Assembly (NCBI RefSeq): GCF_900094585.1
Contig: NZ_FMAG01000004.1
Span: forward strand, 434,001 to 498,000
DNA length: 64,000 bases
Reading direction: 5' to 3'
DNA from: Martinezella multihospitum
Lineage (GTDB): Bacteria; Pseudomonadota; Alphaproteobacteria; Rhizobiales; Rhizobiaceae
The notes below the pieces were generated by a model. That model did not search any database, was not told the origin of the DNA, and saw only the letters and a list, made by a program, of their open reading frames with translations. Made by a program: the position numbers and the translations under genes. Below are positions 27,163-35,095 of the stretch, one piece after another (position 1 is the first letter of the stretch; every line of letters begins with the position of its first letter).

Positions 27163-27534
27163 ATGAACAGCCGAGTTATCATTCTGACTGCCGTCGCCTT
27201 GCTATGTACATCTGCTGCTGCATATTGCGAGCAGATTGCCGATCTGAAGATCGCTGCCTTTCGTTCTGAAGAACCTGAGCGGTGTCGCGAATCCGACGTC
27301 GCCTTATCCCCTGCGAAGGCTCGGGAATTCTTCACGCGCGCAAAACGGATCAATGCGCAGACCCTTCACGACGATTATGATCTCGCTCCCTGTTACATAG
27401 AGGGCACCTTAAAGTGGGACGGGAAAATCTGTGACTGGAACATCCGGGCAGGCGCCACCGGCCGTGTTCAATGTAACAGGCAGGAGATGTACTTTGCCTG
27501 TGAGGCTTGCGGCGATCTCTTCGGCCAAAAGTAA
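27163..27534 (+). CDS. Small secreted cysteine-containing protein
   Basis: 123 residues from ATG 27163. Signal peptide of about 22 residues (ILTAVALLCTSAAAYCEQ). The mature part contains seven Cys (EPERCRE, LAPCYIE, GKICDWN, RVQCNRQ, YFACEACGDLF), suggesting disulphide bonds in the periplasm. Not recognised as a named family. It follows the M48 gene by 52 bases and could be transcribed with it. Confidence 0.6.
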   Translation: MNSRVIILTAVALLCTSAAAYCEQIADLKIAAFRSEEPERCRESDVALSPAKAREFFTRAKRINAQTLHDDYDLAPCYIEGTLKWDGKICDWNIRAGATGRVQCNRQEMYFACEACGDLFGQK

Positions 27535-27673
27535 AAGCGGCAGTTTTGGCATCTCTTGCGCGTCAGATTGACGCCGACGGGCATCGGCTTTGCAGAGGTA
27601 GCCAGATCAATCACAATATCCGTTCGGTTGCCAATCCTGGGTATCAGGGAGACGGCTCCTTTCGATAGGAAAC

Positions 27674-27967
27674 CTACCCCTCTACCTCGCATCGGCTGTA
27701 GAGTGATCTCAGTTTAGCCCGCTGGGTGCTCGACATGGTCTGGGAAAAGTCGCTCAATGCCCAAAATAGCGCGATCTTTTCCAGCTGGGTCGGATTGACC
27801 ATTCCGTATCGAAACAGGTCGATCAGCGCGACGGCAAAGCCCTCGCGACTGTACTCAGCATCATCGAACCAGCTCTGTGTCGTAGCTAAGTCGAATACCT
27901 GCTTTATGACTTTGAGTTCGCTTTGCGACAAAGCGCCTTTTGCGAGGCGTTTCAACCTTTCCATCAT
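27674..27967 (-). CDS. Hypothetical small helical protein
   Basis: 97 residues from ATG 27967, with GGTGGAG upstream. Mostly amphipathic helix (RLKRLAKGALSQSELKVIKQVF; LEKIALFWALSDFSQTM), no signal peptide. No family recognised. The gene stands alone on the minus strand, facing the secreted protein gene. Confidence 0.5.
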   Translation of the reverse strand: MMERLKRLAKGALSQSELKVIKQVFDLATTQSWFDDAEYSREGFAVALIDLFRYGMVNPTQLEKIALFWALSDFSQTMSSTQRAKLRSLYSRCEVEG

Positions 27968-28206
27968 CGTCTCCACCGCGAGACTGCTGGCAACCCCACG
28001 TAAGCCCGGCATGAGCAAAGACTGCCATGTGCCGGCCGAGTTTTCCTAGGTTCTTTCCACCGTTGACTGTGCCCATAGAGTTTGCGGGCGGAGCAGTACA
28101 CTCGGTGGTATCAAGCAGCATGGGGTTGCGAGCCGATAGGCACGATAAACGATTGTCTTGCCGGCGTGTCTGGGTCACTTCACGATCCCTGTTCCACAGC
28201 CCTGGA

Positions 28207-28296
28207 TCAGAACCAGTTCAGCGAACGGCAGATATTGTAGGCAATCGCAAGCCATGCAGTGATGATTGCTCCAAATATTATAAGCGCAACCCTCAT
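28207..28296 (-). CDS. Possible 29-residue membrane peptide
   Basis: ATG 28296 has GAAGGGAAT directly upstream. The product starts MRVALIIFGAIITAWLAIAY and ends NICRSLNWF: one membrane helix and a short tail. Too short to score by composition; the strong ribosome site and clean helix are the only support. Confidence 0.4.
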   Translation of the reverse strand: MRVALIIFGAIITAWLAIAYNICRSLNWF

Positions 28297-28473
28297 ATTC
28301 CCTTCTTTGAAATCCGCGACGACGCCTGCTGTATCGGTCGAGCTTACCTTTTTCACGGACCATCCCACTCTGGTTAGTACTCTTCTAAGCAAGCTGGATC
28401 TCTTGAAGTTTCTGTGCGTCAGCGCGACATCAAGTCGATGTAGCAATGATGATAAGAGAAGGACCAGAGCTTG

Positions 28474-28737
28474 CTAACAGTGACCATGCGCGTCGCTGAC
28501 AAGCCCGTTCAGATGCTCGCCGGACAGCATCGGGAACTCGGTTTCTAAAATCGAGAGAAGAGCAGCTTGTGCTGCTTTTATGAGGAATACGGCCTGCGAC
28601 GCGTCGAGCTCACTTGCTATTCCTCCAGCATACTGCATCATTTTTGCAAGCGCCAAAATCTCTCCCTGGCGTTCCTGTCCCTCAAAATCAGCCACTTTAA
28701 AGCCCCAACAAATGATATCGTTAGGGTAGATTGGCAT
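28474..28737 (-). CDS. Hypothetical protein, 87 residues
   Basis: Starts MPIYPNDIICWGF and continues with a helix-rich C-terminus (GEILALAKMMQYAGG, SQAVFLIKAAQAALLSILE). The open frame goes on to 28800 but only with a TTG start. Ribosome site is weak. No family recognised; codon composition is less GC-rich than neighbours, so either a recent arrival or not a gene. Confidence 0.4.
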   Translation of the reverse strand: MPIYPNDIICWGFKVADFEGQERQGEILALAKMMQYAGGIASELDASQAVFLIKAAQAALLSILETEFPMLSGEHLNGLVSDAHGHC

Positions 28738-28800
28738 ATTTCGATTGATATGGTGCGTTGCAAAAGCGTTGCACACGCAGAGCCTGCATTTTAGAATCAA

Positions 28801-29505
28801 TTACATACGGTAAAATTGTGGGAAAAGTTTACGCCACAGCGGAGTTGCATTGAAAGACCAGTCCGTCATGTGTGCCAGCAAAGGTGCCTCGGCAACCGCG
28901 CGCATAAGCTCCATGGCATCGTTGCGCTTCTGATCGGTCCATGCTTTTGCGACGAGCGCCCTCACCTGCCCTATGTCCATATCGGCGGCTTCGGCAAGAC
29001 GTTTCCAGGTCCGATCCTTGAAGAATAGACGCCGTGCCGCCTGGGAGAGTCGCAGAGCCTCTTCCTTACCGATAATGGCTCGGTCAATCGCAGTTTCGAT
29101 TGTCGCATCAACATTGACCAATGGCACCGACAAAGCGGGATAGCCCAATTCCGCTGGGCCATGAAGGAGAGCGACGTCTGCATCGTCCTCACGACGCCCG
29201 GAGGCATAATCGCCAAAGATCTTGCCAATACCGACCATACCGTAAGCCTGGCATTCAGCCGCGCGCAGCGCGCCCATGCTGGCTGCGCCCAACACCGGGA
29301 CACCGCGGGATAGGGCAAAGAGCAGCTCTTTGTGCCAGACCGGTGCGGTGAATTCGAACTGACCGTCGATCAGGCCGATGGCGGTCGCACCCCCCTCAAG
29401 GGCTCTGGCGACGTCACCCTGGCATGCCGGCGGTCGTATGACCATCGAGCCGTCGGCGAACGCTTCGGCATCGGGCAGGCTCGGCCCCACGAAGATCACT
29501 TTCAT
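28801..29505 (-). CDS. TfuA-like protein (YcaO partner)
   Basis: 234 residues from ATG 29505, which overlaps the YcaO stop by four bases; the frame opens further upstream inside YcaO but the family begins at MKVIFVGPSLPD. TfuA hallmarks: FVGPSL, PPACQGDVARALEGG, IGLIDGQFEFTAPVWHKELLFAL, GAASMGALRAAECQAYGM. The family takes its name from trifolitoxin production in Rhizobium. In methanogens TfuA works with YcaO to put a thioamide in methyl-coenzyme M reductase, probably by delivering sulphur. Last gene of the five-gene operon. Function here by analogy; substrate not known. Confidence 0.9.
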   Translation of the reverse strand: MKVIFVGPSLPDAEAFADGSMVIRPPACQGDVARALEGGATAIGLIDGQFEFTAPVWHKELLFALSRGVPVLGAASMGALRAAECQAYGMVGIGKIFGDYASGRREDDADVALLHGPAELGYPALSVPLVNVDATIETAIDRAIIGKEEALRLSQAARRLFFKDRTWKRLAEAADMDIGQVRALVAKAWTDQKRNDAMELMRAVAEAPLLAHMTDWSFNATPLWRKLFPQFYRM

Positions 29506-30674
29506 GCGAAACTCGCCGAAAACGCCCGGCTGCCGAAACGCATTCGGCGATCCCCATCCGGATGTTCGAGTTGCGGCGCAAAGACCTTTGCGACCGATGC
29601 CGGCAGCCATTCGGGTGCCAGCTCGATTGCATAAAGCTGATCGATATCGTGCTGCAGGTGTGTTTTGACAAGCTGATCGAGCGCATCTGGCGCAGCCTTG
29701 GCCTGTAACATCGGCAATTCGTCGAGCTTCGTCGCGCATTGCACCCCGAAAGATTGCAAATGAGCGGGGTCGGCACGGCGTGAAAACAGCTCCGGAACAA
29801 GATCATCTCTGGCACCGGCAATGAACGTCATCCGTGATTGTACGGCCTCGGAAATTGCACGGGCCACAGCCACATCAGGGAGCAATGATGTGCCTGCGCC
29901 CATCGTCAAATCGACATATCTTAGCGAGCCGTCATCACCTCTCGGCCGTAGCAAAGCAACGACGGATGCAACGGATAGATCACTCGTGACATCGAAAAGC
30001 GCAAGATCGAAGTCGGCTGCGGAAATCTTCTCCAGCATCTCGCCGACTTCATCGTTTGCGATGCTGCGGGGATCTATCCGGCGTGCATACCGACGCTCCG
30101 GATCGCTAACACCCCAGAGGACACAAGCGTCCCGTTCTATCCGCTCCAGCAACCCGTGGAGGACCGCTTCGTGCCAAGTATTTCCCGACGCCAACCCATC
30201 CGATGAGACCCAAAAACGCGGGCTGACATGCGTTCGGTCGAGATGAATAGCCTCGAATGGTACGAATATCGAGGCGTTCTTCGCCAGATCGTAAGCTTCA
30301 GACCATTTGATCTGTTCGTTGGCCTCTATCGGTTGGGCGCCGGTCGCCAGCAGATCATCCAAGCAATCCGCCGCACGACTGCTGGAGTCTAGATCGTCTC
30401 GGCTTGCCATAAACGCTGAACAGTAAGGTCGGGTCGCGACCGATCGCTCGATCGCTTCCATCACCGCGGATGTCTTCGCGGAAATGTCATCCAGACCTTT
30501 ACCCTGGGCGACGACGATCGCCTTTGAATTCGGAGCGTAGGCGCACCAAACGGGAATACCTATTCGATCGAGGCCCGTCTGGCGGCCAACGCGGGTTATG
30601 CCGAGCTGCCCCAAATATGGCCAAACCCTCGACAAGGTTTCGCCCGCAGAGCAGGCTCTAAAGCTGTTTGACAC
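29502..30674 (-). CDS. YcaO-family ATP-dependent peptide-backbone modifying enzyme
   Basis: 390 residues, GTG start at 30674, 14 bases after the small orphan gene. ATP-site motifs are present: SAVMEAIERS at 69-78 and SGNTWHEAVLHGLLERIERD at about 163-182, then SEAVQSRMTFIAG. YcaO enzymes phosphorylate a backbone amide, leading to azoline or, with TfuA, to a thioamide. The C-terminus lacks the PxPxP ending of classical azoline-forming YcaOs, which fits a TfuA-type enzyme. No E1-like partner or dehydrogenase nearby. Coupled to TfuA by a four-base overlap. Substrate unknown; candidate is the protein encoded at 30689-30907. Confidence 0.92.
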   Translation of the reverse strand: MSNSFRACSAGETLSRVWPYLGQLGITRVGRQTGLDRIGIPVWCAYAPNSKAIVVAQGKGLDDISAKTSAVMEAIERSVATRPYCSAFMASRDDLDSSSRAADCLDDLLATGAQPIEANEQIKWSEAYDLAKNASIFVPFEAIHLDRTHVSPRFWVSSDGLASGNTWHEAVLHGLLERIERDACVLWGVSDPERRYARRIDPRSIANDEVGEMLEKISAADFDLALFDVTSDLSVASVVALLRPRGDDGSLRYVDLTMGAGTSLLPDVAVARAISEAVQSRMTFIAGARDDLVPELFSRRADPAHLQSFGVQCATKLDELPMLQAKAAPDALDQLVKTHLQHDIDQLYAIELAPEWLPASVAKVFAPQLEHPDGDRRMRFGSRAFSASFA

Positions 30675-30688
30675 CGATCAACGAGCGC

Positions 30689-30907
30689 CTAGCCTTCATA
30701 AAGGCCCGACGCCGCGGAGTCCGCCGATCTTAACGCCACAGCGAAATCGACATCCTTTTCCACCCTGATCCCCTTAGCCCGCCACGATTCAGCCTTCCCC
30801 AAATCGCCTGTCAGCCGCCGCGTGTATCGAACGATGGTCCCCTTTTCGAGGTCAGCCAGCCAAAGTCCCTTTTCACCCTTAATCCCAATCAAAACTGCTC
30901 CTGCCAC
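30689..30907 (-). CDS. 72-residue orphan protein in the YcaO-TfuA operon (candidate substrate or partner)
   Basis: GTG start at 30907 with AAGGAAGAG five bases upstream. Sequence begins MAGAVLIGIKGEKGLWLADL, has a basic middle (IVRYTRRLTGDLGKAESWRAKG) and ends with RSADSAASGLYEG. It has no Cys, no signal peptide and no membrane helix. It is flanked tightly by the regulator (12 bases) and YcaO (14 bases), so it is certainly co-transcribed. No family recognised. It could be a modified precursor, a leader-like recognition protein, or a small regulator. Lack of Cys would exclude thiazoline and favours thioamide or Ser/Thr-based change if it is the substrate. Confidence 0.7.
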   Translation of the reverse strand: MAGAVLIGIKGEKGLWLADLEKGTIVRYTRRLTGDLGKAESWRAKGIRVEKDVDFAVALRSADSAASGLYEG

Positions 30908-30919
30908 GATCTCTTCCTT

Positions 30920-32728
30920 TCAAAAACCGGCCTTCACCAGGCCTTCCCTGTAATGCTCTGTCTGCCACTGCTCTTTGTTTGGAATCATGGCGAGCCATGC
31001 TTCAAGATCGAAATTCGGATTGTCACGCAAAGCGCGTTGTCGATACGCCTTCGCCTTGGCAAGATCCCCAAGCATCGCCCAACTTGCCGCGGCAAGCCTG
31101 CTTGCTGGTCCCGGGTCTCTCATCCTGTCCAGATAGGACAATGCCTCGGTATATTCGCCAAGGAAATAGCTGGCCCCTGCGGCAGTCCAATAATAGTAGT
31201 CCGGGGCGAGTGGATTGAGATCGAGAGCCGTTGAAACCTTTACCAACGCCGCTTTCGGATTGGCGCCATGGGTGAGACTGTCAGCATGGCTACAAATAAC
31301 ATCGGCATAGTGTGGGCTAAGCTCCTCGGCATTCGACAAGGCCTCGAGACTGCCATCTATGTTTCCGCGATAGAGCCGGGCGACGCCGATTTCCTTGAAG
31401 CCTCCGGCAAACTGATTGTCGTCGCGGATTGCATCCGCCGCCATCTTTTCCGCCTGATGCAACAGATCGGCATCGCCGCGCGCCGTCAGAACCCATTCCA
31501 TCGTCAGCGTTCTGGCGATGCCCGCCAGTGCCGCCGCAAAACCACGCTCATGCTCGAGCGCCTCCTTGAAGTGCTTGCGCGCACGGCGGACATTCTGAAG
31601 GCTCAAGCGGGACAAGCATTGCACGCCCTCAAGATAGGCAAAGTAAGCCCGAGGCTTGCAGCTAAAATCGGAAACTATGTGGTGGAAGGCGCCGACACGC
31701 TCGATGATGGACTTTTGGAGCGCTGCGGCGATCGCGTTGCGATGCTCCGTTATGGCTGCGTTGTCCAGTTTGACGCGCGTTGCCCAGACAATTTCGTCGC
31801 GTGGCATGAAAATCAGCTGAGCGAAAAGGCTGTCGTCCGTCCTCTTCGTGTCGAGCGCGTAGACCACATCATGTTGCCTGAGAAGCCCTGCCTTGTCGCT
31901 CGAGGCGCGGATCTGCTCGGCGGTGTAGGGAGCAACGACGGATACGCTTCGATCCACGCAAAGACTGATCGTCAGATCTTCGATAACAGCATTTGCAACC
32001 GATCCGGCTCGCTCCGAGTCCGCCAGCGTCTCTGGAGGAAGCAGGGCGATCCGTGGCATTTTGTTGTTGGCGGCGATTGGAATCGTATCTTGAGCCGGAT
32101 GGCTCGAATTCGGCTCCTTCGCTTCGCCAATCACCTGGATGTAAGAGGTGATTTTCTCGCCAAGCGCTATCCTGACCTCATCATCGGTGTGATCCCAGTC
32201 CAGCAGCAGAATGGCTGCGCGCTTCAATTCCCCTCGATGTTGCGGCGAAGAGGATTCGTTCAATATCTTGAAGAATTCGGCCCGCAGCTCGCCTGCGAAG
32301 CGTGCCCGCACGTCGCGTACCCAGACAGATACAGCTGCAGAGCCGCTGCCATACGCGGGCAGAAAACTCTTGGCGACAGCATCGGCGAGCGCGCCAAGCC
32401 TGGCAACGCCGGACGTACCTTCGATTGTGTCCACGTCGCACCGCACTGCGTCGAAATTCAAAGCGATATTTGTCGCGACGACGCTGACCAGCGGCTGCGA
32501 GGATTCGGAGGTCGCGGTCGCCAAACGTAGGAGCGTCGACCTCAAATTAGCGCCGGCGGCCTCAAGATTGCCGGACCAGAGAAACGCCGCCAGATCCTTT
32601 CGTGGCATCGATTGTCGACGATAGTAGAGATAGGCAAGCATAAGCAGCGCCTGTCTCGGCACATTCACGCGGTCACCCTTGTCATCATAAAGGGCGCAGC
32701 TGCCGAGTGTCGTTAAATGAAATGTCAT
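30920..32728 (-). CDS. SARP-like transcriptional regulator with TolB-N-like and TPR domains
   Basis: 602 residues. Residues 1-100 look like the winged-helix DNA-binding domain of SARP/OmpR type (MTFHLTTLGSCALYDDKGD; RQALLMLAYLYYRR; RKDLAAFLW). Residues 225-320 resemble the TolB-N/FlgO-like domain often fused to adenylate cyclases and CadC-like regulators (PRIALLPPETL; VVYALDTKRTDDS). Residues 365-600 are TPR-like helices. No membrane helix, so a cytosolic sensor-regulator. Second gene of the operon, nine bases after the XRE gene; probably controls expression of the modification genes in response to a protein partner or small molecule. Confidence 0.8.
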   Translation of the reverse strand: MTFHLTTLGSCALYDDKGDRVNVPRQALLMLAYLYYRRQSMPRKDLAAFLWSGNLEAAGANLRSTLLRLATATSESSQPLVSVVATNIALNFDAVRCDVDTIEGTSGVARLGALADAVAKSFLPAYGSGSAAVSVWVRDVRARFAGELRAEFFKILNESSSPQHRGELKRAAILLLDWDHTDDEVRIALGEKITSYIQVIGEAKEPNSSHPAQDTIPIAANNKMPRIALLPPETLADSERAGSVANAVIEDLTISLCVDRSVSVVAPYTAEQIRASSDKAGLLRQHDVVYALDTKRTDDSLFAQLIFMPRDEIVWATRVKLDNAAITEHRNAIAAALQKSIIERVGAFHHIVSDFSCKPRAYFAYLEGVQCLSRLSLQNVRRARKHFKEALEHERGFAAALAGIARTLTMEWVLTARGDADLLHQAEKMAADAIRDDNQFAGGFKEIGVARLYRGNIDGSLEALSNAEELSPHYADVICSHADSLTHGANPKAALVKVSTALDLNPLAPDYYYWTAAGASYFLGEYTEALSYLDRMRDPGPASRLAAASWAMLGDLAKAKAYRQRALRDNPNFDLEAWLAMIPNKEQWQTEHYREGLVKAGF

Positions 32729-32737
32729 CTTGCCAGG

Positions 32738-33121
32738 TCAGCGCTCGTTGTCGGGTTCGGATGATTGCACAAAAGCGAGGATTTTCGCCCGCAACCGCTT
32801 GTCTTCGATCCCGGACAAGGCTGTCCGCAGAACGGCCTTATGATGCTTCGCAAGTCGAAAATCAGCCAGCGCCTCCTTGGAGGGAAAGGCGTCATCCGAT
32901 GCACTTTCGAAGAAAAACATGACCGGTACAGCGAGGATTTCTGAAATGCGCAGAAGACGGCCAGCGCTGATTTTTTCGATGCCGCATTCGCATCTATCGA
33001 GCTGTTGAGGGCTTATGCGAAGCTTCTCAGCCAATACATCCTGCGCAATTGACAATTCCTCCCGACGCAATCGGATGCGTAATCCAACCTCGACATCGAT
33101 CGCATCGGTTTTTTTGTCCAT
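32738..33121 (-). CDS. XRE-family regulator (PraR-like)
   Basis: 127 residues from ATG 33121; an upstream extension to 33178 is unlike the family. MDKKTDAIDVEVGLRIRLRR then a Cro/C1-type helix-turn-helix (residues 14-68) and VPVMFFFESASDD. This layout matches the PraR-type regulators that are common in Rhizobium, where the related protein begins with a similar VGSRIRLRR stretch. First gene of the YcaO-TfuA operon, presumably autoregulating it. The promoter must lie in the 204 bases upstream (33122-33325), where I could not pick a clear site. Confidence 0.85.
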   Translation of the reverse strand: MDKKTDAIDVEVGLRIRLRREELSIAQDVLAEKLRISPQQLDRCECGIEKISAGRLLRISEILAVPVMFFFESASDDAFPSKEALADFRLAKHHKAVLRTALSGIEDKRLRAKILAFVQSSEPDNER

Positions 33122-33325
33122 CAGGGAGCCGCCAGAAGAGAACCTGCTTTCATGTTCGCAGGTTTCCCTTGAATTCACAATCTTCCAGCAAGGTACTCAA
33201 AGTCAATTTTACACAGTGGCAGGAAGTTTCCGATCACCGTGTCAGGAACCTTACAAAATCGTTCTTTGCGGCTGCAACCGCATCGGCGATATCTCATCGG
33301 AGCGGTTTCCGGCTGCCGTGCGATG

Positions 33326-34093
33326 TCAGGCGTTGGCGAAAACATCGGCGCCGAGAATTCTCTTCAGCGATCCGATGGCCGAGGCCGGGGTATAAGAGCC
33401 GGTCACACCGCCGAGCGACTGCGATGTTACCGAAATATCCCATGCGAGACCCTTGCCGGAAACCGCAATATGGTGTCGCATCATTTTCGTATCGGGATCG
33501 GCGACAACGATGCTGCGGGTACGGTCAAAGCCGATGCCCGCAAAGGCAACGGCGGCATGGACATTAACGTTGCGCGGAAACCGCATGCAGGCCTCGCGGG
33601 TCGAACCATCGAAGAGCGTTCCCCTGGCATCGGCCGGCTGACCGAGGCTCGCGCCGCTTTTCGTTGTGGTTATCACTACTTCTTCGATTTGTTCGCGGCC
33701 ATCGCGCAAGCCATCGAGACCGAGAACGGCACCGTGCGGGACAAAGAAGCGCCGTCCGCTTCTGATAGCGGCCGCATGCATCGCCGTTTCCGCAGCGCGA
33801 TCCGCCAGCGCCGAGCAACTGAATCCGCAGAGGTCTGAATGGGCAAGGATATCCGGCCCTAGCCTACTCAAAAGAGCCGGTGTCGCGGATTCGAGTACAA
33901 GGTCCGCCTTCCGGTCGAGCGCGTGTTCGGCGTCATCCGTGACAAAGGCAGCCATGTCGGCATTCTGCGCGTGTTTGTTCTTGTCGGATACGAGAATATA
34001 TGCGATCTCGACCCCATCCAGACTGCTGACATAGGCGAACAGGCTCCTGCCGATCACGCCTGCGCCTATAATTCCTATAGTTCTATATTTCAT
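33326..34093 (-). CDS. L-aspartate dehydrogenase family protein (NadX-like)
   Basis: 255 residues. NAD-binding GIIGAGVIG at the N-terminus and, near residue 190, FPRNVNVHAAVAFAGIGFDRT followed by VVADPDTK, the signature of the aspartate dehydrogenase domain (formerly DUF108), with the conserved His in the NVNVHA stretch. The family oxidises L-aspartate to iminoaspartate, either for NAD synthesis or for aspartate metabolism. No nadA/nadC neighbours are present; instead a LysR regulator is 20 bases upstream on the same strand and an aminotransferase diverges from it, which points to an amino-acid catabolic role. Confidence 0.82.
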   Translation of the reverse strand: MKYRTIGIIGAGVIGRSLFAYVSSLDGVEIAYILVSDKNKHAQNADMAAFVTDDAEHALDRKADLVLESATPALLSRLGPDILAHSDLCGFSCSALADRAAETAMHAAAIRSGRRFFVPHGAVLGLDGLRDGREQIEEVVITTTKSGASLGQPADARGTLFDGSTREACMRFPRNVNVHAAVAFAGIGFDRTRSIVVADPDTKMMRHHIAVSGKGLAWDISVTSQSLGGVTGSYTPASAIGSLKRILGADVFANA

Positions 34094-34113
34094 TGTTCCC
34101 TCCTACATGGATT

Positions 34114-34983
34114 TCAAGTTTTGGAGACCCCTTCACAGGCCTCGACAAAAGCCCGAATGGCCGCAATCCGCGGGCCGGAATTCGCCCACAGCACACCCAT
34201 ATTGCGAAGCTCGCCATCTACCATGCGATGTTTTTGCAGGTGCAGCCCCTCCGGCCACGGCGGAGCCCAGTCGGGAACAAGCGCGACGCCCAGTCCGCGA
34301 TCGACCAATGCCGCAATGGCATCCAGCGCATCCAGTTCCGCCCATTCGCGCACGCTGATGGCATGACGGCGGAGATAACGGTCGACGATCTGGCCACCCC
34401 ACTGATTGCGGTCATAACGAATGAAGGGCTGCTGCGTAAGTGCCAGATGAAAATCGCGAATTTCCAGGTCCGCAGGCGCCAGCAAGACCAAAGGTTCGCG
34501 CCGGATGGTCGACCAGCCGAATGCTTTCGGAATCGGGAATTGCGGCTCGATGATGAGAGCGGCGTCCAGCTCACCTGACAAAACCGCATGGTAGAGGTTC
34601 ACAGACGAACCCGGCTGAAGGAAATAGTCGATCTGCCGAAAACGCTCGCTCAGGGTCGCGGTAATCTGAGGGATGAGGCCCGTCATGGCCGTCGCCGTCG
34701 CACCGAGGCGAAGTTGCCCGCTCGGAAGATCGCCTGCAGCTATTGCTCGCAGGTCTCTCGCCGTGCGCACAAGCGCCGGTCCGTGGCGCTGCACGGCAAG
34801 GCCCGCAGCAGTGGGCCGGACCGTGCGTCCGACGCGAGCAACCAATATCTGCCCGAGCTCCGTCTCCAGCGCCCTTATGCGCTGAGCGACTGCCGCCGGG
34901 GTCATATTCAGGCGCCGCGCGGCTTCGGCAACCGATCCGCATTCGGCGACAATGAGGAAGCTTTCAAGGAATTTCGTATCCAT
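34114..34983 (-). CDS. LysR-family transcriptional regulator
   Basis: 289 residues. N-terminal winged helix (FLIVAECGSVAEAARRLNMTPAAVAQRIRALE) and a C-terminal ligand-binding domain. Lies between the aspartate-dehydrogenase-like gene (20 bases downstream) and the divergent aminotransferase; two palindromes with LysR-box character lie in the 112-base divergent gap. Probably activates the aminotransferase in response to an amino acid or keto acid. Confidence 0.9.
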   Translation of the reverse strand: MDTKFLESFLIVAECGSVAEAARRLNMTPAAVAQRIRALETELGQILVARVGRTVRPTAAGLAVQRHGPALVRTARDLRAIAAGDLPSGQLRLGATATAMTGLIPQITATLSERFRQIDYFLQPGSSVNLYHAVLSGELDAALIIEPQFPIPKAFGWSTIRREPLVLLAPADLEIRDFHLALTQQPFIRYDRNQWGGQIVDRYLRRHAISVREWAELDALDAIAALVDRGLGVALVPDWAPPWPEGLHLQKHRMVDGELRNMGVLWANSGPRIAAIRAFVEACEGVSKT

Positions 34984-35034
34984 AAGATATATTTTCTATC
35001 TTCTGAAGAAACTGGCAAGCATATTTTATTGCTT
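34984..35034. promoter_or_regulatory. Two LysR-box-like palindromes in the lysR/aminotransferase gap
   Basis: AAGATATATTTTCTATCTT (34984-35002, arms AAGATA and TATCTT) and AAGCATATTTTATTGCTT (35017-35034, arms AAGCA and TGCTT). Both share an ATATTTT core and lie about 33 bases apart, i.e. on the same helix face, as for the two half-sites used by LysR tetramers. AT-rich against a GC-rich background. Confidence 0.5.
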
Positions 35035-35095
35035 TAAAACCAAGGTATCTTAGCTTTCCCGTCTTGCGGCCTCCCCGCCGATGAAAGGAGTTTCA

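Noticed and set aside
31268..32530. 420-codon plus-strand open frame opposite the SARP-like gene
   Set aside because: Fully within the recognised regulator on the other strand, with composition of an antisense shadow and no ribosome site.
28801..33121. Trifolitoxin (tfx) biosynthesis cluster
   Set aside because: TfuA and YcaO are shared, but no precursor like TfxA, no nitroreductase-type TfxC, no exporter genes, and the order differs.
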